This document shows, in pieces, positions 12,553 through 24,568 of a stretch of DNA of 64,000 bases. The stretch covers positions 620,001 to 684,000 of the forward strand of contig NW_002476559.1 of NCBI RefSeq assembly GCF_000189635.1, read 5' to 3'. The notes beneath the pieces were generated by a model that saw only the letters and a program-made list of their open reading frames with translations, did not search any database and was not told where the DNA came from. The DNA is from Tetrahymena thermophila SB210. Its lineage: Eukaryota > Ciliophora > Oligohymenophorea > Hymenostomatida > Tetrahymenidae. Position 1 is the stretch's first letter. Each line of letters begins with the position of its first letter. The translations under genes and the position numbers were made by a program.

Positions 12553-15500
12553 TCAATTCAATTTAATCAATCAATATTTGTTATTATGAATTTGATTTTT
12601 TTAATTAGAAATTCAAGCAAATAAATCAAAGTCAAATCAAATCAAGTGATAAGCAAATAAATAAACAAGACAGAAGGCAAACAAATAAATAAATAAATAA
12701 AGAAAGAAAGTAGAGCGGAGGAATGTTTTTTGGATATTTTACTGGAGTAAATTCTTTAGGTTGTTGTCGATAAAATTTCTTTGTTGATTTTTGTATTTTT
12801 ATCTATTATAATATTTTTTATTATTTTACTTTTAGAAAATACTTTTTTAAGGTAAAATAAATCAAGGGATTTTTCAGTTAATTTAAAAAGTAAAAATTTT
12901 TTAAAGCACTGACTGATTGATTTACTAACTAATTTTTTCTCGAAAAATACTTAAACCGATTTTATTTTTTTGATATTTTTTATTTCAGCAAAATATTTTA
13001 TCCTAAACAGCCAGCCTTTCAAATTCAATCAAGATAGATGGCAATCAAACCAAAGTAGAGAGTAAAACTGTGTCTGTAAAAAGCTTAGCTCTTGAAGTTT
13101 TTTGTATTTTGTGATGATATTTGTTTATTTGTTTATTTATTTTCTTTTTGGGAAAAGAAATTTGATATTGTTTGAATCAATTATAAATTATAAGAATTGC
13201 TTTGAAGTGGTGTTTTAAGTAGAGGTAGGAATTCTCTTTAGCATAGATAATTAGATCTATTTGAATTTTTTAATTGATTAATTAATTTGCTTGATTAATT
13301 GATTGATTATTTGTTTATTTTTGATTTGTCCATAATATTAATAAGCAATTCATTTATATTTATATGTAACTAACTATTTATGGTGGGTGAAATAAGAGTT
13401 AGGAAGAAAGGAATTAATTAACAAAATCAATTAATATTAACAAAAAATAAATAGTAAAAAATATTATTTGCTCGTAATTATCAGAAATCAGTATAAGAAA
13501 AATCATAAAAATAAATTACATTCAAAATTAAAAAATTGGATTGATTTTTTTCCTCATTTAAACTAGTCAAAGTATAATATTTCTATGCAGTATTTTAATA
13601 CTGGCAGATTTATTAATTAATTTATTTATTGTATAAGAAATATTATCTTTTATATTTCATCTTTGCCATTTATTTAATGCTTTTTTTACTTAATAACTTG
13701 AGTTTAAATTCCAACATTATTTTTTAAAAAGTAAAACAGCCAGACAGAGAAACAGAAAGACATCCAGCCAGCCTGTATGCTCAGCTTCCCCTTATTATTA
13801 TAAATCAACCCGCCCCACCTTTTTATTATTTAAATATCTATTTTAATTTAAGAATATATTAAAATGGTTCCTCTTAATTTTATATTAATAGCTGTTATGT
13901 CTAAGTTCCGCTAAAATCATATTATTGCTTTTCATCTTCTTTTTATTTTTTAGATTTGCTTTGTTTTTGCTTTTGATAACAAATAAAAAAATCAGGTAAA
14001 TTAGAAGAAATTCAAAAAATTTTTAAAACCTGATATTCATTTAATTACACGAAAAACAATAATTGATTTTCTAAAACTTCTTCTTTACTTTATTAAACCA
14101 TCAAAGCTGGCTGTATTTCTCTATTCCAAAAATAAACTTTCACAAGGAATACTTAGATGATGCAAAGGGAGTAATTCAGCTCCAATTTCGATCAGAAAAA
14201 CAAAATTTGACAGAATACTCTAAAATATATTTTAAATTTATTTCTAATTGCATTTAAAAATCAAAGTAGTTAGCCAGATTTTTGAACTAACAGCAATACT
14301 AGCGTTTTTTATCTAATCTGATTAAATTTGTGTATAAAACAAATAATATCGTGAAATACTAATTAATCAACTATAATAATTCAAAATTTAAATAAAACAC
14401 AAAAACAAACATCATAAATTTTTTAAATCAAATAATCTTTTTTTCTTATTACTTTGTTTGATACATCAATTTTGCAAAAAATTTTGGTAATTTTTATTAA
14501 AATACTTAAAAATAAATTAAAAAATATTACGCAAAGCTAAATCAGCGTCATCTTTAAATCAGATTTATCTTTACTCATTTATTCTGCTTTAAAAACTCTC
14601 CTTTCTTTAAAAATCTTCAACTTAATTTTAATTTTACTATTTTTAAAATTATGTTTGTTCTTTTATTATAAGCTTGAAAAATACAAATTATTTCTTACAG
14701 TTTTTTTAGTAATTAAATAGAAAAATTGTACTTTTTTGTATATTAAAATCAACCTTAATTACTTTTTTAGATTAGTTGTCATTGAATTAAATAATTTTAT
14801 TAACCTTCATCAAAATACTCTCTTTTTAATTTTGTTTACTATTATGTGGAATTAATTAATTTATAAGTTTTTCTTCAGTGGGATCTCCGCCTAGTGGCTA
14901 ATGTTCTTTATCAACATTAAAGTTATCAAAATTAAATTTACAATATTTAAAATGAAATTAATAAATAACAACAATATCTATTTAATCAATTAAATAATTT
15001 TCAAGGTGATGAAACATAAAGATAGGTCAATTTAAGATACTCATTAGTTTTCTAATTCAATAAACAAATCTTTTTTTTTTTAAAGAATAAATTTAGGTCT
15101 ATTTGCACTCAAATATTATCTATAAATAAATTGATTAAATAATTTAATTTATACATTAATGAAAAAATATTAGAAAGGTTTAATCAAATATTTAGTCACA
15201 TCCATCAAGAAAAATAAGTAAACAAATATCTTGAAATTTTTTGAAATTAACTTATTTTTACAAGTTGCTTTTTTTTAATGTAAATCAAGTTATCAATTAT
15301 TGATTAAAGTTATTCTTTTAGAAATTATAATCATAACAAAACCATAGTTGATGTCTTCTTATCTATACTTATGGTAATAAAATAATAATTCAATGTTAAG
15401 CTAAGAGGAAAAATAAATCAACCCTTCAATTATTCATTTATCAATTAATATAATCTAATTAATTTACAGTATGAAACGTATTTTCTTTTGTTTTAGACTT

Positions 15501-18500
15501 AATGATTTTAATTATTTGAGTTTTTTTAAAGTAGATTAATAATGAATGTATGTATGTTAATTTAATACCTCATATTTATTTTTAGCTTACAATTTAAAAA
15601 ATAAATTAAGTAATCAGAGAAGCTTTTTATTAAGTAAGATCTAATTAATTAATTAGTATTTATTTTAAGTGTAAGATAAGAACTAAATATCGAAAGTTAT
15701 GAGAAGTAAATACCAAAATATAAAGAAAGTAAATTTATGATTGATTTTAATGCTTAACAAAATTTAGCTAAGTTTCATTTTTATTTTATAAAAAATTTAT
15801 TCCAAATAATTATGACGTTGATAATAATGATCATTTATACAATCAAAACTTAAAAAAGTGAAGAAAATATTATTGAGAAATAGGATTTTATGAATAAAAA
15901 TGTAATAAATACTACACTATAATTTTATTTATATTACTTAATAAAAACTAAATAACAGATTTATTTTCATTAATAATTTATCTAAGAATCTAATTAAAAT
16001 TACAATTTATTTTCTTTTTTATGAGTAAATAATATTTTTAGTGAAAAAAAACCCAGCCTATCTATTTAAATGTCTATTTGAAAATTCTAAAATACGATAT
16101 CAAAAAAAGAAAACCATCAATCTTTTACATTATACATATATATTACTCTCAATTTATGTGGCTGTATATAAAAATTGCTTAATAATGCATTAATAAGATA
16201 TTTGATGACTAGTTTACTAGTAGAAATAATCATAATAGAATTTCATTTACATAAAAATAAAGTAACCAAAACTAACTAACTAAATAATGTCTTTCTTATT
16301 AAAATTTCAAATTATGATTTCTTAAATTTAAAAATATTTCAATGAAATTTTAGCCAAGCTTAAGTCAAATGTAATTTTAATGCATATTTTAAAATGTAAT
16401 CTATCTCAAAGTATTTTATAAAAACAATTTTTTTTGCAATATTAACCTTAATTATTTGATTTATCATAAAAATATTAGTGAATACAACTTGAATATTAAA
16501 TAGATCATGTATTAATATTATTAATTATTGAAAATATTTCTTTCTATAATGTTAATCTCACTACTAACAAAATAGATCAATAAAATATTTTTTATCTTTA
16601 ATAAAAGGCAGAAGGCAATTTTAAGAATGCTTTCATTAAAATTTATTTTAGTTTTTTTATTACAAAATAAATATTTGTTGCTTTTTTTGTTATGGTGCTT
16701 ACTGATTAAAATAAATATTGATATATTTCGATAGCTCGAAGATTGCTTTTAAAGAAATCCTTTTCTGATTTCATCAAATTAATTAGTAACTAAAATTAAG
16801 ACAGAATTTTTGATTAAGTTCTTTAACTTCGAAGAAATACTTCAGTGGAAAATAATCAATATTTTTTTCTTTAAAAAAAGTAATATAAACAAATTTAATT
16901 TACACTTTTAACAATTTTAAAATTAACTCTTTTCAGATCAACTTAAGACAAGTTAAATTCAAAAGAGAAAAATATTCACTTAATAAGATTAATACAACTA
17001 CTTCCTTTTTAACATTTTTCTAGATTAATCTTTTTCTTAATTTAAAAAATAAAAAGAAATTCATCAAATTGTAGGTCTATAAGTATACTTTAGAAAAAAA
17101 ATGTAAACTGATATTAATCAAATCACTTTACTTTAATTAATTAGTTTATTTTCCACACAAATTTTATGAAAATAAGTAAATTCTCATATTTTTTTCTTAT
17201 TTCTATTGATATTAAAAGATATTTTTTTTTTTAAAATTGAATTGAAATTAAGAGCGAAATTTCTAAATTATAAGTAATAAAATATATATTTACTTATTTT
17301 TAAATAAAAAACAACTTATAAATTAAGAGAAACCTTTAGAATAGCTGATCGCTTTTTATATCTAAATAAAACTAACTAGAAGTTTTCCTTTTCTTTGTAA
17401 AATTAACAATTCAGTTTACAAATATTTCATTAGGTTTTTAAAAGCTTACAATTCATATTTTAAATAATTTTAGTAAAATCTCATGAAAAAATAAAGAGTA
17501 AAACAAATTTACAGTAATAGAAACTACTTTATTATTGTAACAAGTTAATATTTATGAATGGTTTTGCAGTATTCAAAAGTACTAAATTAAACAAACTAAT
17601 CTTCAAAAATCAATATGAATATGAAGGAAGAATCGATCAATATTTTAAATGAAAAATTATTATTTTTTTTATTAAAATATTTTTTTTTAATCAGTTGAAA
17701 AAAAATAAAAAATTTTAAAGTAAATGCCATTTAAAGTTAAAAATTAATAAATGTAAACTTAAAAAATATTAATTTTGTATTTTTTTAAATTCAAACTCAA
17801 CCTTAAAATGGCTATTGCAGAAAAATGTTTAAGAGATTAATTTGATTAAACAATAACTAAATTTGGGTTTCATACTAAGTTTTTTTATTAACTAAAAATA
17901 CAAAGTAGGTATTTAACTTAATTTGATGAGAGAAGATATTTTATGAATATTAGAGTGATTACTGATATTGATGTAATTATTTATTGAGAAAATATAAATA
18001 ATATTTTGTAATAAACCATTCAATTAATTTTAAAATTAAAAGAATAAAGTAATTCTAAACATCCTTATTATTTTTCTTTTTTGATATCAAAATTATTAAA
18101 ACATTCTTTTAAATTTTTCATTTTAAACACCTAAAAAAATGATAAATATAAATTCAGATTAGCCCTGATAACATCAATAGATAGAATGCTAACTGTTAAG
18201 AATTTATGGGAATTTTTTATCAGATTAAGGGAAACTTAAAATTGTATTTATATGCTAATAGATTAACGAAGTTTCAATATTACAAAAGAAGAAAAACTCT
18301 AGAATTCATTCATTCATTAATAGATAAAACTAATAAATAATATTATAAATGAATAAATAAAGAAGTTTGTTATTTATGATGATTTATTAAGAATCAATTA
18401 TCAATTCATTAATTCAAATGAAAATTTGATCGTCATTTAATATTACTAATCTGCTTTTAATAATATTATTAAAGCTTAAAATAAGAAAGAAAGAAAATAA

Positions 18501-18623
18501 TTAATAATATTCTTAAGCACAAATACATTTTTCAAATTTTTAAAATAATAATTAAAACTCTCCATCTTTCTTCTCAAGCTCAATAGCACAACACTCTCTA
18601 GACTATATCTTTTAGATAAATTA
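12553..18623. other. 6-kb gene-poor stretch
   Basis: No supported coding region. It includes an (AAAT)n/(AAAG)n simple repeat at about 12682-12710, a slightly more G/C-rich island at about 13738-13812 with CAGCCAGCC-like motifs, and long A/T-rich sequence. Nothing resembling a tRNA, rRNA or telomere repeat was seen. Confidence 0.6.
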
Positions 18624-21600
18624 ATGAGTAGATAAGAGATTTCGGATAATAATCAAACTATAAATAGCCAAAAAAATAACTCTGATAAAATTAAATCTTT
18701 GAAAAAAAACACATAATCTATTGAGAAGCTTCTACATAATTTAGAAGATGCATAGCTTTATCAAGATTAACTTGCAAAGGAGTAAGACATTTTCAAGTTA
18801 ATTAAGAGAAGAATGCTACAAACCAATTTATCTGATAAGCGTGCTCTAGGAGGATTGCTAGGCACTGCTATACTTGGAGTCATAGGACTTGCAGCAGGTT
18901 TAAATATATTAGGAGTTGTAATCGGAGGAATTTTAGGAGCGTTTTTAGGAAGTTACGCTGGTAAAAGGATTAAAGAAAATGCCCTGAGGAAGAAAAAATT
19001 AATGAACATTGATTTACATGTCATTAAATTTGCTGCTTACGTTTCTTATTTGATGGATTTGCAATCTCAAGTGTAAGATTCAGAAGAATTAAGGTATAAT
19101 TTATAATAATTATTTTAATCATAAAAAAGAACAAATAATTTTGAGATGTTAAAATAATACATTCCCCTTTTAAATATTTTAGGATGACCTTGATACTTCT
19201 TATGTCTGATTGTAAAATGCTAATCCTTTATAGCTAGAAGTTTTAGAAGTTAGAAAAAAAGCAGACAATTAAAATATAGAAGAAGCTCTTAAAATTACTA
19301 AAAAAGGACAAATTCATGCTAGCTTGCTTAGAAATGTACTGGATGGTAAAGCACTGGATAAAAGATAGCTAAAAATATGCTTAAATGCCCATTGAAGCAT
19401 AGGAGTAAGTTGAGAAAGAAATAGCTAGAATTTCTTTCAATTTTTTACGCCCTTTATCTAAGCTGATGGGAGTAAATATGAGAAGCTTAAATGAAAAGCA
19501 AAAAAAGCTTGAATCAAAAATAAATCTGCTCCTTATGACAGCCCCTATATTGAACCTTCGTGAGAAATTTGCTCAATAATAGCATTTTTAAGAAGGAATT
19601 GAGTAGGAGTTTCTTGAAAACATTTACAAAGAAGTAGAATTATAACAGTTGAAAGAAATATTAGAAGATCAAATAGCTTAAGACATTCTCAAAGAGGATT
19701 AAATAGAAATTCAAAACTAGTAAAAATCAGAGTTAAATAAAAATAGTCTTTCTCACTCTAAAAATTAAGCATAGTAAGATGAAAGTAAGTCATAGGATGC
19801 TTAAGAAAACAGAGAGCCTTCTAACAATAACAAGTCTGCTAGTTAGAATTAGTAATCAAATATTCAATCAGTCTCGAACAACAATTCACAGATTCAACCC
19901 AATCCAAATCATTTTCATACCAATACTAACAAATAGAGGTTAATTGATTTAATAAATATGGCTTCTTAATAAAAGTAATAGGAGGAAGATTTCACAAGCT
20001 TTAATTCTAAATTCGCACTTGAACACTTTTAGTCTTAATTTGGCAGATAAAAATATTTGCAAAATGATAAGCCTAAAGTTTTGCTCTTTGAAAAAATGGC
20101 AGGAGAAAAGTAAAACGAATAAATAGAAAACCAAGCAGAAGGTAATTAAGTTAGAGAAGAGAAAAAATAAAACAATACTTTTTTGATTACAAATTTTCAA
20201 CATTCAGATGATGTTCTTTATGAAGAAGACTAAGTTGATAACTAAAACGGGACACGCCACAATCAAAAAAACCTTGCGTTGTTAGATTTGCAGTATTAAT
20301 AATTTTTGAAAGACTAAAATGCCAACAAAAAGGCAAACGACGGATATATCCCATAAAAGTTTTTATCAAATAATGGAATTGATGAAAATCAGTTTGCAAG
20401 CCAAGCTGTTTCTTCTAATGAAATTTAATAATAAAATTGCCAATAAGAACAAAACCAAAAGTCCAACTCAAAAAAATCCTTAAGTAATTTTGTTAAATCA
20501 ATAAACGATTACAACTAAAACAATGAAGACTAAGAAATTGGAGAAAAAGATACCAGCAAAACAGAGTCAAAGTAAGAAAGCCAAGTAAATGATCCTGCTA
20601 ATTATTTATCTCATGGAGAGGATAATAATAAGCATTTCAAAAAGAATGTGTAGCTTGTCTATTAAAAGAAATATTAACCAAGCAGAAATTCTCAACAAAC
20701 GAATAAGACAGGAAGAATGAGTAACATGAGTTTAATTATGGATGAAGAAGATCTTTAAGCTGCTATTTAAGAACTTAAATTTGATAACTAAATGCTTAAC
20801 CAAAATAAAGACATTCGCATTAAGCACATCATCCATGAAAATCTCCATTAAGTTGAAAATAGCCCTTCTCAAAGCTTTGTCAGGAATAAAAGAGGAGATG
20901 TTTTTCTTAAAATGAACAGTTTTGATTCAATATCAACTCACTAAAACCAAATAAAAGAATCTTTTGTTGATAATAATAACATTAAGTAAGACAATTAAGT
21001 AGTAATTGATATTAGCCAGATTAATTAGCTTCAAAATGACGAAGTTGTTCATATAAATCATATCAAAGGATCTGATAATTAGGATCATAAAAAAGATACC
21101 CATTTTCATGTAGAGCATGCTCCTAAATCAAGCTTTTGCTCCAATTTCGGCGAGCCAAGAAACAGTTAAAAAAGTATTTTAGGAAACGAACTTCACCAAA
21201 ATCATGAAGAGTAATAAATACTAAAATCACCATCTTAGAGAAATTCATTATCTTAAAGCAAAAATTTGAAAGTCATTCACAATGAAAATCATGGAAAAAA
21301 CTAAATTGTGCACTTAGGCTAAAATTAGCTCTAAGAATTTGAATCAAACAAGAAAGATTTCTCATCTTCTAAAGGAACAAATAGTAATCTATAAAGGGTT
21401 TTTGCTTAAGAAAAGGGTGAGGGACACCATTTAGGTGCCATACACTTAGATATAGAAAATAGTGGTATTTATGCTAAAGATGACCATGAATAAGTAGATA
21501 GAGTAGTTATTTCAATGCTCACATCTTCTTAAGTAAAAAAGAATAATTCTTAACAGAAAGTTGATGTAGAAATTGAAGAAAAACTCATAAAACTAAAAGT

Positions 21601-22201
21601 ACTTGATGATGAAGACCCAGACAAGTGCTGGGAAAAGGTAATAAACAAGGATAAGATATCAATTTATAAAAAATCAATACCAAATAACCCAAGTGTTATG
21701 GTGAGAGCTGAAGCATTTGTTTCTGAGTGCTCATAAGATGAAGTGTTTGAATAAATATATTATGAGAACAACCGTAAAAAATGGGATAAGGTAACCTTAG
21801 GGTTTTCAGTTATAGAGTAACTTGGAGAATTCGAAGATATTATATACTTTTACATAGATCCTGGGTTTGGAGTTACTAAAAGAGATTTCTTATAGAAGAG
21901 AGCAGTAAGAAGAGATTACCCATTAAAAGGTGAAATAACAATCGTTTTCTTCAGTACGACTCATCCATCTATGCCTGAAATTAAAGGTAATATTAGAGCT
22001 ATCTCAAACATAGCTGCTTACATCATCAGACCAGTGAAAGAAGGTAAAAATCATTGTCATTTAACTATAATAACCTAAAGTGATATAAAGGGACAAATAC
22101 CTAAGTATATTGTGAATTTCTTGGCAGCCAGAGCTCCTGCAAAGTGGATTGAGTCCATGAAAAAAGGAGTGCTTGATCATAGAAAGCAAAAAAAGAAATG
22201 A
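18624..22201 (+). CDS. START-domain (lipid-transfer) protein with N-terminal glycine-zipper membrane segment
   Basis: The ATG at 18624 opens a frame whose residues about 73-119 are a hydrophobic, glycine-spaced stretch (GGLLGTAILGVIGLAAGL then IGGILGAFLGSYAGKRI), probably one or two membrane helices. A clear GTATAA...TTTTAG intron lies at 19094-19182. With that intron alone the frame stays open to TGA at 22201 (1162 residues). The middle is acidic and Asn/Gln-rich. The last ~190 residues are a START domain: DKCWEKV, VSVMVRAEAF-like strand, WDKVTLGFSVIEQL, YIDPGFGVTKRDF, a long strand region, then a C-terminal helix with ARAPAKWIESMKKG. START domains bind lipids and this one probably faces the cytosol. 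The reading between about 19070 and 19400 is uncertain: another frame has better codon character at 19234-19345, which would need a second intron at 19346-19397 and a different first intron. The gene lies 729 bp upstream of the centrin-like gene, on the same strand. Confidence 0.82.
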
Positions 22202-22930
22202 AATTTACTTTATATTAACTACTAATTAAAAAGGAAATATATTAAAATATCATGATAAAAATTTATAACACACATTAATATATATATTCAACAAATACTT
22301 TTAAAAGATATTTTATAAATTAAAATTGATAGTCTTGATTAAATTTCAAACTATCTTCTAACATTAATAAATATATAAAAAATTCTTAAAATTAATTTTC
22401 ATATTATATAAATTATACTGTATTCCAATAAAACTTCATTTAGTAAAATTGATGTTATCTTTTATGATTTTTAAAGTCTATTTTTTATCGACCAAGCAGC
22501 AATCATTTAAAAAAAATCAGTCAAGTTAAAATGAAATAAAATCATAAAATATTTTTTTAAATGTTTATTGTATTAAAGATTAAAAAAAATAAATTGATCA
22601 TGCTAGTTATAATGAAATAAAATCATTAAATAATATTTTTATTTTATTAAATATAAAAAAAAAAAATTGAAATATTACTTATTTGATTTTTTTTGTATTT
22701 TTTTGCGTTTGCCATCATCATCAATTATTTAAAAAATATCAAAATTTAAATTTTTATAAATATATTATAATGAATTAACCTTTGGTTTCAATTTGTTAAA
22801 TAGCGCATAAACAAGTTTTATAATTTTGAGGAACGAATTTTTGTGTATTTTTTGAATCAAAAATTAAAAATAAGTAATTTAGTAAAAAAATAAATATTCT
22901 GCTTTCTAAAAGATAAAAAATAGGTTAAAA
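22202..22930. other. Intergenic, with a short degenerate tandem repeat
   Basis: A/T-rich spacer between two plus-strand genes. A roughly 80-bp unit containing ATGAAATAAAATCAT occurs twice (around 22530 and 22609) with diverged A/T-rich tails. The last ~100 bp before the centrin-like start presumably hold its promoter, but no motif stands out. Confidence 0.55.
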
Positions 22931-23521
22931 ATGTCGAAGAATGCTGCCACTTAAGGATAAGAAGTAAAGAAAAAGTAAATGATGAATAATGACTAAGTTT
23001 TGAATGAAACTTAGAAGAATGAAATTAAAAAGGCTTTCGATTTTTTTGATATCACAGGTTCAGGAACAATTGAAGCAAAAAATTTAAAGGTTGTATTGCG
23101 TGCATTAGGATTCGATCCAACTAAAGAAGAAATAGTTAAGCTCATTAAGGAGTTAGGTAAAGGTGAAAAGCAATATGATACTCAAAGAATTGACTTTTAA
23201 GAATTCTTAAACATTATGATGGTTAAAATGAACTAAAAAGATTCTTAAGAAGATATACAAAAAGCATATAATCTCTTTGTAGACAAATAAAAAGGTGTAA
23301 TTACTATGGAAAGCTTAAAGAAAGTAGTCTATGATCTAGAAGAAAATATGACAGATTAGCAGATTCTCTAGCTTATTAAAGGTGCCAATAAAAATTTAGA
23401 TTATTCTGACAGCGACGAAGCAAACAAGGGTGATAAAAAGAATGATGAAGATCCTGTAGTAACTAAAGAATAATTTATTAAAATTCTCTCAAGAGATTTA
23501 AATGAAGAAAAAAGAAAATGA
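22931..23521 (+). CDS. Centrin-like EF-hand protein
   Basis: Single exon of 196 residues, ATG at 22931, TGA at 23519-23521. The first EF-hand region is unmistakably centrin-like: [19 protein letters not shown] followed by [17 protein letters not shown]. Loop residues Asp40, Thr42, Ser44, Thr46 and Glu48 are kept, but position 12 is Asn rather than Glu or Asp. The other three EF hands align by their helices ([39 protein letters not shown]; a last one ending in TKEQFIKIL). Their calcium-binding loops have lost most ligands, and the fourth is replaced by an acidic [19 protein letters not shown] stretch. Centrins act at basal bodies and in contractile fibres of ciliates. Ca2+ binding here is probably weak or restricted to EF1. 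The Lys/Gln-rich N-terminus is variable in this family. Confidence 0.9.
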
Positions 23522-24568
23522 GTTAAAAATGTTTTTAAATTCAAGCTAACTAAATAAATAATAAAAAAAATACAATTTTATTTTAATAAATTTAGCATTT
23601 TTATTTTTAAAAAAAGTATCTTATTTATCTTTAAAATTCATATTTTTTGTTACTTTTCTCAAACCTAATTAATATTCTTTATAATTCTAAAACAAATTAA
23701 ATTATTATAATCTTAAGAAGTTAGTATTAATTTTTGAATTTTAATATTTTAAATGAGAAAATAATTTTAAATTAAATGTTTTTTTCTTTTAAGGAATTAT
23801 AATTATTTCATAGTGTTTAGGAAAATGAATTAATTATTTTTACTTTAAAATAATTAAAAAAATAATTAACTCTTTATTAAATTTAAGTGGAAAATGAATA
23901 AAATTTAAAATTGATATTTTTATTTAATATTTTGCTAACATATATTTAATAAATATGACATTAACAAAAGCAACATTCTTTTTACTAACAATAAAACATA
24001 TTTATAACTTAGAAAATCATTTATTAACTACACAAGCTATAAAATGATAATAATTCATTCTTTATTAAATTTATGTGGAAAATAAATAAAATTTAATGTG
24101 GATACTAAGATATATTTAATAAGTATTATCTTAACATAAATAGCATTCTTATTACTAGCAATAAAATATTTATAACTTACCAAATCATTTATTAACTAAG
24201 GAAGCTATAATAAGATTTTTATCTTTTTATGGATATTATTTTGAATAAAATTTGTTAGTTATTAGGTTATTTGAATCAAAAACTGCAATTGTTTTTTTAT
24301 ACATATTTATTTAAATTCATTTTTTTTAATTTTGAATTTAGTGAAGAATTGCAATTGATTGATTTATTTCCTCTTTTCTCAATTTTTAAATTTTAAGAAT
24401 CACATTAAATTATTAAGATTATTTAAAGACTTTAAAATGAAAGATTGATCAAGCTTATTTTAAATTTAATTACATAAAAAACAATGTAATGATAAATTGA
24501 CATAAAATTATTATTTCTTTTTTGATATATTTTTATTTAAGAATTGATTTAACAATTTTTATTTGTTT
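23522..24568. other. Intergenic between convergent genes
   Basis: A/T-rich spacer between the 3' ends of the centrin-like gene and the PAS membrane-protein gene. Apart from the tandem duplication listed separately, no coding or structural signal is seen. Confidence 0.6.
23866..24215. repeat. Two-copy tandem duplication, period ~188 bp
   Basis: The motif TCTTTATTAAATTTAWGTGG begins at 23871 and again at 24059. Both copies continue with AATAAAATTTAA, ATATATTTAATAA, an AGCATTCTT-like element, AATAAAA, and end in AAATCATTTATTAACTA (about 24012 and 24183). The second copy is about 17 bp shorter. The copies remain easy to align, so the duplication is fairly recent. Confidence 0.85.

Noticed and set aside
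12553..13100. A missing upstream exon for the kinase carrying the glycine loop
   Set aside because: I read the minus strand here and found no GxGxxG or AxK stretch with a splice site.
14870..14925. Slightly G/C-richer patch (GGGATCTCCGCCTAGTGGC) considered as an RNA gene
   Set aside because: It does not fold into a cloverleaf and lacks the internal promoter boxes of tRNA genes.
19207..19209. In-frame TGA in the alternative START-gene frame as a possible selenocysteine
   Set aside because: No selenoprotein context or hairpin was seen; an intron is the simpler explanation.
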